From positions 1 to 9,956 of the forward strand of contig JAJRCL010000176.1 of assembly GCA_028679035.1 (NCBI GenBank): DNA of 9,956 nucleotides. The letters run 5' to 3'. The stretch comes from Methanomicrobiales archaeon (lineage in GTDB: Archaea; Halobacteriota; Methanomicrobia; Methanomicrobiales; JACTUA01). Position numbers and translations under genes: made by a program. Below the pieces are notes generated by a model that was not told the origin of the DNA, made no database searches, and saw only the letters and a program-made list of their open reading frames with translations. This document shows, piece after piece, positions 1 to 5,136 of the stretch (positions are counted from its first letter, which is position 1; each line of letters opens with the position of its first letter).

Positions 1-52
1 CGTTGATCCCCTCGCCTGCCTTTCCGCCGATGAGAACCGTGTACTCCTGCAT
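1..52 (-). CDS. 2-oxoacid:ferredoxin oxidoreductase alpha-type subunit, N-terminus (partial)
   Basis: Only the first 17 codons are visible, reading leftward out of the window. They encode an N-terminus containing VLIGGKAGEGIN. This is the glycine-rich start of the gamma domain found in KorA/VorA/IorA-type subunits of ferredoxin-dependent 2-oxoacid oxidoreductases, which make or use acyl-CoA with reduced ferredoxin. I chose the ATG at 52 because an AGGTGA Shine-Dalgarno match lies at 64-69, eleven bases upstream. An in-frame ATG at 73 and GTG at 67 are possible but lack such a site. The motif does not distinguish 2-oxoglutarate, branched-chain and other 2-oxoacid enzymes, so no symbol is given. 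The family call rests on one short motif. Confidence 0.7.
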   Translation of the reverse strand, partial: MQEYTVLIGGKAGEGIN

Positions 53-316
53 AGGGATTCCTGTCACCTGCATGGACGGCACCGTTGATAAAGCTCACGG
101 GGAAAGCAGTGAATCCCTCCCCCGATACCAGACTCACATGGATATCGCCGGCGAGATACTCCGAACGCAGACAAACGAATCTTTCCCGGGAGATGATCAT
201 GGTGCCCTGACTGGCTTACTACCTGCGCGATGGCCGGGCTATCGTACGCAGGTCGAAGGCGTCCGGAACGATTTTAAAACATCCAGCCCAGTACAGTGTG
301 TGAGGAAACCGCTGTA
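53..316. other. Intergenic region without a recognisable gene
   Basis: This stretch lies between the start of the oxidoreductase gene (minus) and the orphan gene at 317 (plus). Open frames here are short and carry no recognisable motif. The longest minus-strand one (from 200) runs into the oxidoreductase gene in another frame and is better explained as a shadow. The only regulatory signal I can point to is an AT-rich block at 271-280. If that block also drives the minus gene, its leader would be about 200 bases, long enough for a regulatory RNA, but I recognise no riboswitch fold. Confidence 0.5.
271..280 (+). promoter_or_regulatory. Candidate TATA box for the orphan gene at 317
   Basis: ATTTTAAAAC is the only AT-rich block in a GC-rich stretch. 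A start site about 26 bases downstream would fall near 300-302, giving a leader of roughly 15 bases that carries a GAGG ribosome site (302-305). The core is a palindrome (TTTTAAAA), so it could also serve the minus strand. Weak evidence. Confidence 0.35.
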
Positions 317-769
317 ATGCACCTGCTGTTTGTCCCAAAGGGAGGCGTCGATCTCTATCACACGCTCGTGGAATCAGAGACGAGCCGGCAGACTCTGCGG
401 TTCTACCATCCCCGGCGGGTACCCTGTGGGGTTCTCCTGCAGGCGAGTTCCCTGGGAAGTGCAGTATCCCTTGCTTCTGAGCTCAAGTGGTACGTCGCAA
501 GGTACATGCAGGACGTTCTTTTCGAGGTGAACGGGGACATTTACTGCACATGGTCGCTTGCAAGCCAGGTGTATGAACGCAACGTACGCCTGCAGCCCCC
601 GTGGGAGATCCGGTTCCTGTACGGGTTCCGGGACGGACAGCTCGCGAAGGTCGTGCAGATGGAACCGGACGGGAAGAGAGAGCAGTACCTCGCCGATATG
701 GGTGAGATGGAAAAAATGCTGGAGGTCTGGGCGACCCCGGCGGATCTGGAAGACACAAAAAATAGTTAG
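317..769 (+). CDS. Hypothetical protein, 150 residues
   Basis: I do not recognise this protein. It begins MHLLFVPKGGVDLYHTLVE, has no signal peptide or membrane segment, and looks like a soluble mixed alpha/beta protein. Aromatic residues are frequent in the middle (ELKWYVARY near 56-64, CTWSLASQVYERN, PPWEIRFLYGF). The last 30 residues are acidic and probably helical. I chose the ATG at 317 because GAGG at 302-305 sits eleven bases upstream; an in-frame GTG at 296 has no such site. It is read towards PAN, and the two stop codons overlap (TTAG, 766-769), which supports a real 3' end. The convergent position does not imply a shared role with PAN. Coding status is likely; function is unknown. 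Confidence 0.7.
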   Translation: MHLLFVPKGGVDLYHTLVESETSRQTLRFYHPRRVPCGVLLQASSLGSAVSLASELKWYVARYMQDVLFEVNGDIYCTWSLASQVYERNVRLQPPWEIRFLYGFRDGQLAKVVQMEPDGKREQYLADMGEMEKMLEVWATPADLEDTKNS

Positions 770-2001
770 GCGAACATCGCCCCGAAACCGGGGATCAGCT
801 TGTTCTGGGTTGCCCCACCCATCTTTTCGATCGCTAAGAGGAAATCATCCTGGGTCACTTCCTGCCGTTCGCTGCGTATGGCGAACATCCCTGCTTCGGT
901 ACAGATCGCCTTGATCTCTGCGCCATTGCGACCGTCAACCAGCGTGGAGATCTGGCCGAGGTCCACGTTCTTTGACAGGCGCATCCGCCGGGTGTGGATC
1001 TTTAAGATCGCGAGCCTGCCGTCATAGTTCGGCAGAGGGATCTCGATGATACGGTCAAACCGTCCCGGGCGCAGGAGTGCGGGATCCAGGATATCGATCC
1101 GGTTCGTTGCACCAATGATCTTTACCTCGCCCCGCTGTTCGAACCCATCCATACCGGCGAGCAACTGCATGAGGGTCCGTTGCACTTCCCGGTCACCGGA
1201 AGTCGAAGCCTCGGAACGCTGGGCCCCGATCGCATCGATCTCGTCGATGAAGATGATGGAGGGGGCCTTCTGGCGGGCCAGTTCGAAGAGCTCCCGCACG
1301 AGCCGGGCCCCCTCACCGATGTATTTCTGTACCAGCTCGGAACCGACGACCCGTAAGAAGCATGCCTTGGTTTCGTGGGCAACTGCCTTTGCGAGCAGCG
1401 TTTTTCCGGTACCGGGCGGTCCGTGAAGGAGGATACCCTTGGGGGGATCGATACCGATTTTTTCAAAGAGTTCAGGCCGTTTCAGCGGCAGTTCCACAGC
1501 TTCCCTGATTTCCAGGATCTGACCGTCAAGACCACCGATATCCTCATATCCCTCGGTTGGCGATTCCACGAGCTCCATTCCATATACCCGGGAATCGAAG
1601 CTGGAAGGGAGCACTTCAACGATCGCCAGCGACTGCTGGTTGAGCGTGCACCGCGCTCCCGGTTTCAGCGATTCCGGATCGATCGACGGGGAGGTGCGGA
1701 CCAGGAACCGGGGGCCGGCACTGGATCGGATAATGGCACGGCTCGCGTCGACGACATCCGTCACGGTCCCGATTACGAGAGGGGGGCTGCGGAGCTGCTC
1801 GATCTCGCTCTTCAGCTTCCGTAATTCCCGTTCAAACCGGATCTTCTGGGTTTCCATATACCGTTTTTCGGCCTCGAACTGACGGAGCTGTTCGCGGAGC
1901 TCGGCATTCCTGCTCTCGATGCTGCTGATCTTTTCGAGAAGGTATTTGCAGATTTCCTCATCGCCGGGGGAATCTGACGTATTCCAGGAATCTTCGCCCA
2001 T
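766..2001 (-). CDS. pan: Proteasome-activating nucleotidase (PAN), AAA ATPase
   Basis: PAN is the hexameric ring ATPase that unfolds proteins and feeds them into the archaeal 20S proteasome. The 411 residues match the usual length. Residues about 14-72 form a coiled coil. SPPLVIG (72-78) carries the prolines at the coiled-coil/OB junction, and the OB domain spans about 75-132. The AAA module has Walker A GPPGTGKT (194-201), the pore loop KYIG (226-229), Walker B IIFIDE (249-254), sensor Asn300 and the arginine fingers in RPGRFDR (R311, R314). The C-terminus is MFA, whereas the proteasome-docking motif is normally hydrophobic-Tyr-X, so Phe replaces Tyr. The ATG at 2001 begins just before the coiled coil. 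The gene is divergent from MBF1. A bacterial-style Cdc48 paralogue is unlikely because there is only one AAA domain and the N-terminus is of PAN type. Confidence 0.96.
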   Translation of the reverse strand: MGEDSWNTSDSPGDEEICKYLLEKISSIESRNAELREQLRQFEAEKRYMETQKIRFERELRKLKSEIEQLRSPPLVIGTVTDVVDASRAIIRSSAGPRFLVRTSPSIDPESLKPGARCTLNQQSLAIVEVLPSSFDSRVYGMELVESPTEGYEDIGGLDGQILEIREAVELPLKRPELFEKIGIDPPKGILLHGPPGTGKTLLAKAVAHETKACFLRVVGSELVQKYIGEGARLVRELFELARQKAPSIIFIDEIDAIGAQRSEASTSGDREVQRTLMQLLAGMDGFEQRGEVKIIGATNRIDILDPALLRPGRFDRIIEIPLPNYDGRLAILKIHTRRMRLSKNVDLGQISTLVDGRNGAEIKAICTEAGMFAIRSERQEVTQDDFLLAIEKMGGATQNKLIPGFGAMFA

Positions 2002-2017
2002 TTGGTATTCAAATAGA

Positions 2018-2023
2018 TATATA
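2018..2023 (+). promoter_or_regulatory. Candidate TATA box for the MBF1 gene
   Basis: TATATA on the plus strand predicts a start site near 2046. That leaves a leader of about 15 bases with GAGG (2051-2054) ahead of the ATG at 2061. It lies inside the region that would be the early transcribed or upstream sequence of the divergent pan gene. The position fits well, but the call rests on sequence spacing only. Confidence 0.5.
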
Positions 2024-2035
2024 GGGAAAAATGCA

Positions 2036-2041
2036 TATAAA
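2036..2041 (-). promoter_or_regulatory. Candidate TATA box for pan
   Basis: On the minus strand this reads TTTATA, followed by TGC. A start about 26 bases downstream falls near 2012, giving a short leader of about 11 bases to the pan ATG at 2001, with no clear ribosome site. The alternative box at 2018-2023 is too close to the pan start. The two predicted boxes face past each other. Confidence 0.5.
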
Positions 2042-2060
2042 GATGTTTGCGAGGCCGGTT

Positions 2061-2549
2061 ATGCAATGTGAACTCTGTGGGGCTGACATTCGTGGAATCC
2101 CGAAACTTGTGCAGATTGAAGGCGCACAGCTGCAGGTCTGTATCCAGTGCGCGAAGTACGGGACCGAAGTAACAGTGCCAAAGAAAGTGCCGGCAGGGCG
2201 CAAGGGCGTGAGCCAGCCTGTCTCTCCCCCGAAGAGACCGCGGCGGGACGTCTTTGATTTCATGGGCGCTGACGTCATCGACGATTACGGGACCCAGATC
2301 CGCAAGGCACGGATGAACCGGGGCTGGGACCAGAAAACCCTGGCCCGCGAGATCAAGGAACGCGAAATTCTCATCAAGAAAATAGAGAAAGGGGACCTGA
2401 TTCCCGAAGACGAAGTCCGCAAGAAGCTGGAACGGGCACTCGAGATCTCCCTTGTGGAAACCCCGACGGAAGAGGAAGGGAAAAAACCGCAGGGAAAGGT
2501 CACGACAACATTCGGGGACCTCATCTCCATCCGTAAGGAAAAGAAATAA
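2061..2549 (+). CDS. Multiprotein-bridging factor 1 (zinc ribbon + HTH)
   Basis: Archaeal MBF1 family, 162 residues. An N-terminal zinc ribbon has CxxC pairs C3/C6 and C27/C30. A basic proline-rich linker (about 40-62) leads to an XRE/Cro-type helix-turn-helix at about 77-131, with Q91 to R101 around the turn, followed by a charged tail rich in Lys and Glu. The eukaryotic relative bridges transcription factors and TBP. The archaeal protein is reported to associate with ribosomes and translation, so its role here is open. The ATG at 2061 places the first CxxC at residue 3, as is typical, and has GAGG upstream. In-frame ATGs at 2031 and 2043 would fall at or before the predicted transcription start. 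tpiA follows after 17 bases and is probably co-transcribed. Confidence 0.93.
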   Translation: MQCELCGADIRGIPKLVQIEGAQLQVCIQCAKYGTEVTVPKKVPAGRKGVSQPVSPPKRPRRDVFDFMGADVIDDYGTQIRKARMNRGWDQKTLAREIKEREILIKKIEKGDLIPEDEVRKKLERALEISLVETPTEEEGKKPQGKVTTTFGDLISIRKEKK

Positions 2550-2566
2550 CCAGGTCCGGTGCTGTC

Positions 2567-3235
2567 ATGGATTCTCCGATTATCGTTGTGAACTTCAAGT
2601 CATTTACCGAAGGAATGGGCGGAAGAGCAGATCTCATTGCCCGTGCCGCCCGGGAAGTTGGTGCTGAAAGCGGCGTTATCATCGCAGTTGCTCCCGTCTC
2701 AACGGAGCTCCACCGGATCGTCCGCCATTTCCCCATACCGGTGTATGCACAGCATGTCGATGGTGTCGGCCCCGGTGCTTTTACCGGGCATACGACTGCC
2801 CAGGAACTGCAACTGGCCGGCGTGCGGGGAACCCTGATCAATCATTCAGAACGCCGGCTCACCCTTGCTGCAGTCGAAGCAGGGATCCGGTCCTGCCGGG
2901 CGCTTGGTCTTGAAACGATTGTCTGCACCAACAACGATGCGACGACCGGGGCAGCCGCAGCCATGGGACCGACCTGCGTTGCGATCGAACCGCCGGAACT
3001 TATTGGAAGCGGTATCTCTGTGGCAAAGGCCGATCCCGGTATAATTTCCCGTTCCGTGGACGTAGTCCGCACGGTCAATCCGGAGGTAAAAGTCCTTACC
3101 GGCGCCGGCATTCATTCCGGAGAATGCGTCCGGATCGCCCGGGACCTGGGAACCAATGGGGTTCTTCTCGCTTCCAGCGTGGTAAAGGCACAGGATCCTG
3201 CCGCAGTACTGCGCGATCTTGTTTCCCAGCTCTAG
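2567..3235 (+). CDS. tpiA: Triosephosphate isomerase, archaeal short type
   Basis: The enzyme interconverts dihydroxyacetone phosphate and glyceraldehyde 3-phosphate in the cytosol. At 222 residues it is the short archaeal form; bacterial and eukaryotic enzymes are about 250. Catalytic residues are in place: Lys11 in VVNFKSF, His93 in LINHSERR and Glu141 in IEPPELIGSG. The phosphate-binding loops TGAGIHSGE (178-186) and GVLLASSVVKA (198-208) are also intact. The gene follows MBF1 by 17 bases, with a modest GGTG site just ahead of the ATG, which suggests one transcript. Its TAG stop overlaps the stop of the convergent regulator gene in the tetranucleotide CTAG. Nothing looks damaged. In a methanogen its main direction would be gluconeogenic. 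Confidence 0.97.
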   Translation: MDSPIIVVNFKSFTEGMGGRADLIARAAREVGAESGVIIAVAPVSTELHRIVRHFPIPVYAQHVDGVGPGAFTGHTTAQELQLAGVRGTLINHSERRLTLAAVEAGIRSCRALGLETIVCTNNDATTGAAAAMGPTCVAIEPPELIGSGISVAKADPGIISRSVDVVRTVNPEVKVLTGAGIHSGECVRIARDLGTNGVLLASSVVKAQDPAAVLRDLVSQL

Positions 3236-3786
3236 CGGATCAGTGCAATAAGATCGTGCTTGGTGATCACACCGGCAACTTTTCCCCGCACGATGACAAG
3301 GACCGCGTGATGCTCCTGGAGCAGCTGCACCACCGTTTCCAGATCCGTCTCCGGAGGGATCGTGGGAAAGCAGGGTTCCATCAGCTCTTCCATCGCACCA
3401 ATGTGCCTGCCGGTCAACCCCTCCTGACCCAGTCGCGCGATGATTGCCGCCTCTGAAATGCAGCCGACAGGGACCCCGTCCTCGATTACCGGCAGCTGGG
3501 AAATATTGCGGGATTCCATGATCTCAGCAGCCCGGGTGATGGTATCGGTGGGAAGAACCGAAAGTACCGGTGTGTGCATGATGTCCCGTGCCATGAGTTT
3601 TCTCTTCCCGGTGACGTTCAGCACCTGCACGATTTTCGCAAGGGTACTCACCCGGGGGTCGACGGTCCCGGATTCTATCCGTGCCACCATGGACTGGGAA
3701 AGCCCGGCCTTCTGAGCCACTTCTGCCTGTTTTAACCCGAGCGCAACACGTTTTGCCTTGAGCTCCTCAGGGGTCGGGATATGCAT
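3232..3786 (-). CDS. Transcriptional regulator: XRE-type HTH with paired CBS domains
   Basis: 184 residues. Residues 8-58 form a Cro/XRE helix-turn-helix (LKQAEVAQKAGLSQSMVARI). Residues about 66-118 and 132-184 are two CBS repeats, the first marked by ARDIMHTPVLSVLPTDT and SQLPVIEDGVPVG, the second by MEELMEPCFPTIPPETD and VAGVITKHDLIALI. CBS pairs (Bateman modules) usually bind adenine nucleotides or S-adenosylmethionine. This protein therefore probably senses such a ligand and changes DNA binding; the ligand cannot be read from the sequence. The start at 3786 has AGGT four bases upstream. Autoregulation is likely because a large nested inverted repeat covers the promoter and start codon. 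The protein ends immediately after the second CBS domain, and its TAG overlaps the tpiA stop. Confidence 0.92.
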   Translation of the reverse strand: MHIPTPEELKAKRVALGLKQAEVAQKAGLSQSMVARIESGTVDPRVSTLAKIVQVLNVTGKRKLMARDIMHTPVLSVLPTDTITRAAEIMESRNISQLPVIEDGVPVGCISEAAIIARLGQEGLTGRHIGAMEELMEPCFPTIPPETDLETVVQLLQEHHAVLVIVRGKVAGVITKHDLIALIR

Positions 3787-3824
3787 AATTACCTGTGGTC
3801 ATATGACAATAAGTAATTTATGCA
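3782..3824. promoter_or_regulatory. Candidate operator: nested inverted repeat over the HTH-CBS promoter
   Basis: The centre is a perfect 10-base palindrome, GTCATATGAC (3798-3807). AATTAC (3787-3792) and GTAATT (3813-3818) flank it symmetrically about the same centre (3802.5). A further pair, TGCAT (3782-3786) and ATGCA (3820-3824), extends the arms with a one-base offset. The element spans the candidate TATA region of the minus gene (CATAAATT, 3822 to 3815), its likely start site and its ATG. Two more copies of the half-site ATGAC lie upstream at 3845-3849 and 3854-3858. The symmetry is seen directly; binding by the adjacent HTH protein is inferred. Confidence 0.6.
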
Positions 3825-3837
3825 GAATAGGAAAAGG

Positions 3838-3873
3838 TCCCTGGATGACACGCATGACATCTCTCTTCAGGGA
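3838..3873. repeat. Inverted repeat between RNase P RNA and the HTH-CBS gene
   Basis: TCCCTG (3838-3843) pairs with CAGGGA (3868-3873) around a 24-base loop that contains the direct repeat ATGACA (3845-3850, 3854-3859). On the minus strand it follows the RNase P RNA and is followed by a short T-run (CCTTTTCC). It could be a weak terminator, or the ATGACA copies could be accessory operator sites for the HTH-CBS protein. Confidence 0.35.
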
Positions 3874-3921
3874 TGGTGCGGAAAATCGCCGGTTTAAGAC
3901 AGGGTGAATAAGGTCTGAGAA

Positions 3922-4264
3922 ATGAGTGGGAGGAGTAAGCCCCCTTCTGTTCGGTGCAGCATTCAGCTGGGCGCCATACCCGGGCAGATACCAGGCAATC
4001 GATTGCCCCGTTCTGGCTTGCACCCGCAGGGTTTCACCGTTTCATCGCATCCTGGCGCTCGTAACGCTCAGCGAGTTAACTTGCAGTTACCTGCGTCTCG
4101 CCCGTACGGGCTCGGTCGCATCATCGCTGACGCCAGGCCGTGTCGTTTCTGTGTCATTGCCGTGACTCTCGCCACCCGCATTTGCATGCGGCTGCGTACC
4201 TGGTAAGTGGGGGGACTTTCCTCAGCAGCCTTTCGGCCACCGTCAGCTGCACTCTCCCTCTCGC
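3922..4264 (-). ncRNA. rnpB: RNase P RNA (archaeal)
   Basis: This is the catalytic RNA that removes 5' leaders from tRNA precursors. On the minus strand the universal CR-I block GAGGAAAGTCC is at 4223-4213, just after a GGCC-GAAA-GGCT hairpin. The CR-V block ACAGAAGGGGGCTTAC is at 3950-3935. Between them are GGTGAAACCC and GGTGCAAGCC, typical of the CR-IV/P15 region, and a GGCAA-TCGA-TTGCC hairpin (4007-3994). The ends can close helix P1: GAGAGGGAGAG near 4262-4252 against CTCCTCCCACTC (3935-3924). That pairing sets the approximate ends and a length near 343 bases. Ends are accurate to perhaps 10 bases. Open frames in this stretch are spurious. Confidence 0.95.
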
Positions 4265-4285
4265 TCTTATTATAGGGAGAGTGCA
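4248..4285. repeat. Perfect 12-base inverted repeat across the RNase P RNA 5' end
   Basis: TGCACTCTCCCT (4248-4259) is perfectly complementary to AGGGAGAGTGCA (4274-4285), with a 14-base AT-rich spacer. One arm is the 5' strand of RNase P helix P1; the other lies in the promoter, upstream of the predicted start. As DNA it could be a cruciform or protein site. As RNA it could form only if transcription starts upstream of 4285, and it would then compete with P1. No T-run follows on either strand, so it is not a standard terminator. Confidence 0.6.
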
Positions 4286-4291
4286 TATTTA
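4284..4291 (-). promoter_or_regulatory. Candidate TATA box for RNase P RNA
   Basis: The minus strand reads TAAATATG. A start about 26 bases downstream falls at 4262-4264, exactly where the P1 helix is predicted to begin. A second AT-rich block (TATAATAAG, about 4275-4267) is too close to the RNA to be the box. Spacing is good but experimental support is absent. Confidence 0.45.
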
Positions 4292-4347
4292 CGTCTATCG
4301 TGACCGACAGTGACAGTCTTAGAGGAGGTTATGAACCGATGGAAGGG

Positions 4348-4355
4348 TACATAAA
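4348..4355 (+). promoter_or_regulatory. Candidate TATA box for the AMMECR1 gene (leaderless transcript)
   Basis: TACATAAA lies about 30 bases ahead of the ATG at 4382, and there is no ribosome-binding match directly before that ATG. Together these suggest a transcript that starts at or within a few bases of the start codon. A good AGGAGGT at 4323-4329 is too far upstream to serve this gene. Confidence 0.4.
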
Positions 4356-4381
4356 CTCCCGGGCGGCTACTTGTTAGTAAT

Positions 4382-4951
4382 ATGAAGGTTCTCTCCCGGG
4401 ACGATGGCGCTGCTGCCCTTGCCCTGGCACGCAGTGCCGTTGAGCACGCAGTTGGTGGGACACGCTGCTCTCCTCCCACGCTGCCCCCGATTTTTGACGA
4501 GAAACGCGGTGTTTTTGTGACCCTGAAAGAGAACGACCTTCTGCGTGGCTGCATCGGACTGCCCTATCCGGTCATGTCGCTTGCGGAGGGTATTATCGAG
4601 GCGGGGAGTTCTGCCGCCTGTGAAGACCCCCGCTTTCCTCCGGTCACCGCGAGTGAGGTTGCAGACCTCCGGATCGAGGTGACCGTTCTCACCGTACCGC
4701 AACCTCTTCTCGGAAACCCAGCGCAGAGACCGGAAATGGTAAAGGTGGGCATCCATGGACTGATTGTCAAAGGATACGGGATGAGCGGGCTTCTCCTCCC
4801 CCAGGTCCCCACGGAATGCGGCTGGTCCAGCCGGGAGTTTCTCTCCCATACCTGTATGAAGGCAGGACTTCCCCCCGATGCGTGGAAATCGCCGGATGTA
4901 CAGGTCTACACCTTCGAAGGACAAATTTTCTGCGAGTGCCCGGAAGAGTAA
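4382..4951 (+). CDS. AMMECR1 domain protein
   Basis: 189 residues, essentially one AMMECR1 domain (the family named after the human gene deleted in Alport syndrome with mental retardation). The hallmark LRGCIG is at 54-59. Other conserved blocks are the DPRFPPV turn (82-88), LRIEVTVLT (96-104), GIHGLIVKGYGMSGLLLPQV (123-142) and TECGWSSREFL (144-154). The domain is found in all three kingdoms, and its biochemical role is not settled. In archaea and bacteria it is often near or fused to MEMO-type proteins, which are absent here. It has no membrane segment, and the cysteine-rich tail (CECPEE) is short. The start at 4382 is the only ATG fitting the usual N-terminus. tgtA lies 185 bases downstream with its own promoter-like element, so it is probably a separate unit. 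Confidence 0.93.
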   Translation: MKVLSRDDGAAALALARSAVEHAVGGTRCSPPTLPPIFDEKRGVFVTLKENDLLRGCIGLPYPVMSLAEGIIEAGSSAACEDPRFPPVTASEVADLRIEVTVLTVPQPLLGNPAQRPEMVKVGIHGLIVKGYGMSGLLLPQVPTECGWSSREFLSHTCMKAGLPPDAWKSPDVQVYTFEGQIFCECPEE

Positions 4952-4997
4952 TTTCCAGGAAAACTTTTCACCGACTTTTCGCTCTTCCTTCGTCGAA

Positions 4998-5046
4998 ACG
5001 TCCTGTGCGTCGGAACGTTCCTGGCAGGACGTACGAATTACTTTTT
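4998..5046 (+). terminator. Candidate terminator after the AMMECR1 gene
   Basis: ACGTCCTG (4998-5005) pairs with CAGGACGT (5025-5032). The 19-base loop contains the palindrome GGAACGTTCC (5012-5021). The run CTTTTTC (T5 at 5042-5046) follows ten bases later. The left half is also an imperfect tandem repeat, CGTCGAAACGTCCTG then CGTCGGAACGTTCCTG (4991-5005, 5008-5023). T-runs can end archaeal transcription without a hairpin, so the stem may be incidental. Confidence 0.45.
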
Positions 5047-5110
5047 CATTCCAGACGCTAACCAGATGTGAGATCTGCTCAGGGCCGTGCGATTGTGTGC
5101 AGGTCCGGAG

Positions 5111-5117
5111 ATTTATC
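5111..5117 (+). promoter_or_regulatory. Candidate TATA box for tgtA
   Basis: ATTTATC lies 20-26 bases ahead of the tgtA ATG at 5137, in the GC-rich tail of the intergenic region. The nearest purine-rich match (AGGA, 5118-5121) is 15 bases from the ATG, too far for a normal ribosome site. A leaderless or nearly leaderless mRNA is therefore the simplest reading. Confidence 0.4.
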
Positions 5118-5136
5118 AGGAAGATGTGCAGTCTGT

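Noticed and set aside
1..200. Minus-strand open frame from ATG 200 running out of the window
   Set aside because: It overlaps the oxidoreductase start in another frame and has no recognisable motif, while the competing frame carries the clear IGGKAGEGIN signature.
2031..2060. Earlier in-frame MBF1 start codons at 2031 and 2043
   Set aside because: They fall before or at the predicted transcription start and would add residues before the CxxC that normally begins this family.
3838..3920. Possible C/D box guide RNA
   Set aside because: ATGA-like and CTGA-like strings are present, but no proper RTGATGA box C or properly spaced D/D' boxes could be placed.
3922..4206. Open frames of 70-95 codons on both strands between the HTH-CBS and AMMECR1 genes
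   Set aside because: The region is RNase P RNA with clear CR-I and CR-V blocks; the frames are GC-rich chance openings.
4339..4377. 12-codon frame (MEGYINSRAATC) behind AGGAGGT, just before the AMMECR1 gene
   Set aside because: If transcription starts near 4378, as the TATA-like box suggests, this frame is not transcribed with the gene. There is no other support for it.
4367..4924. Antisense frame of 185 codons opposite the AMMECR1 gene
   Set aside because: The plus-strand frame encodes a full AMMECR1 domain. The antisense product has no motif and is low-complexity in Arg, Gly and Pro.
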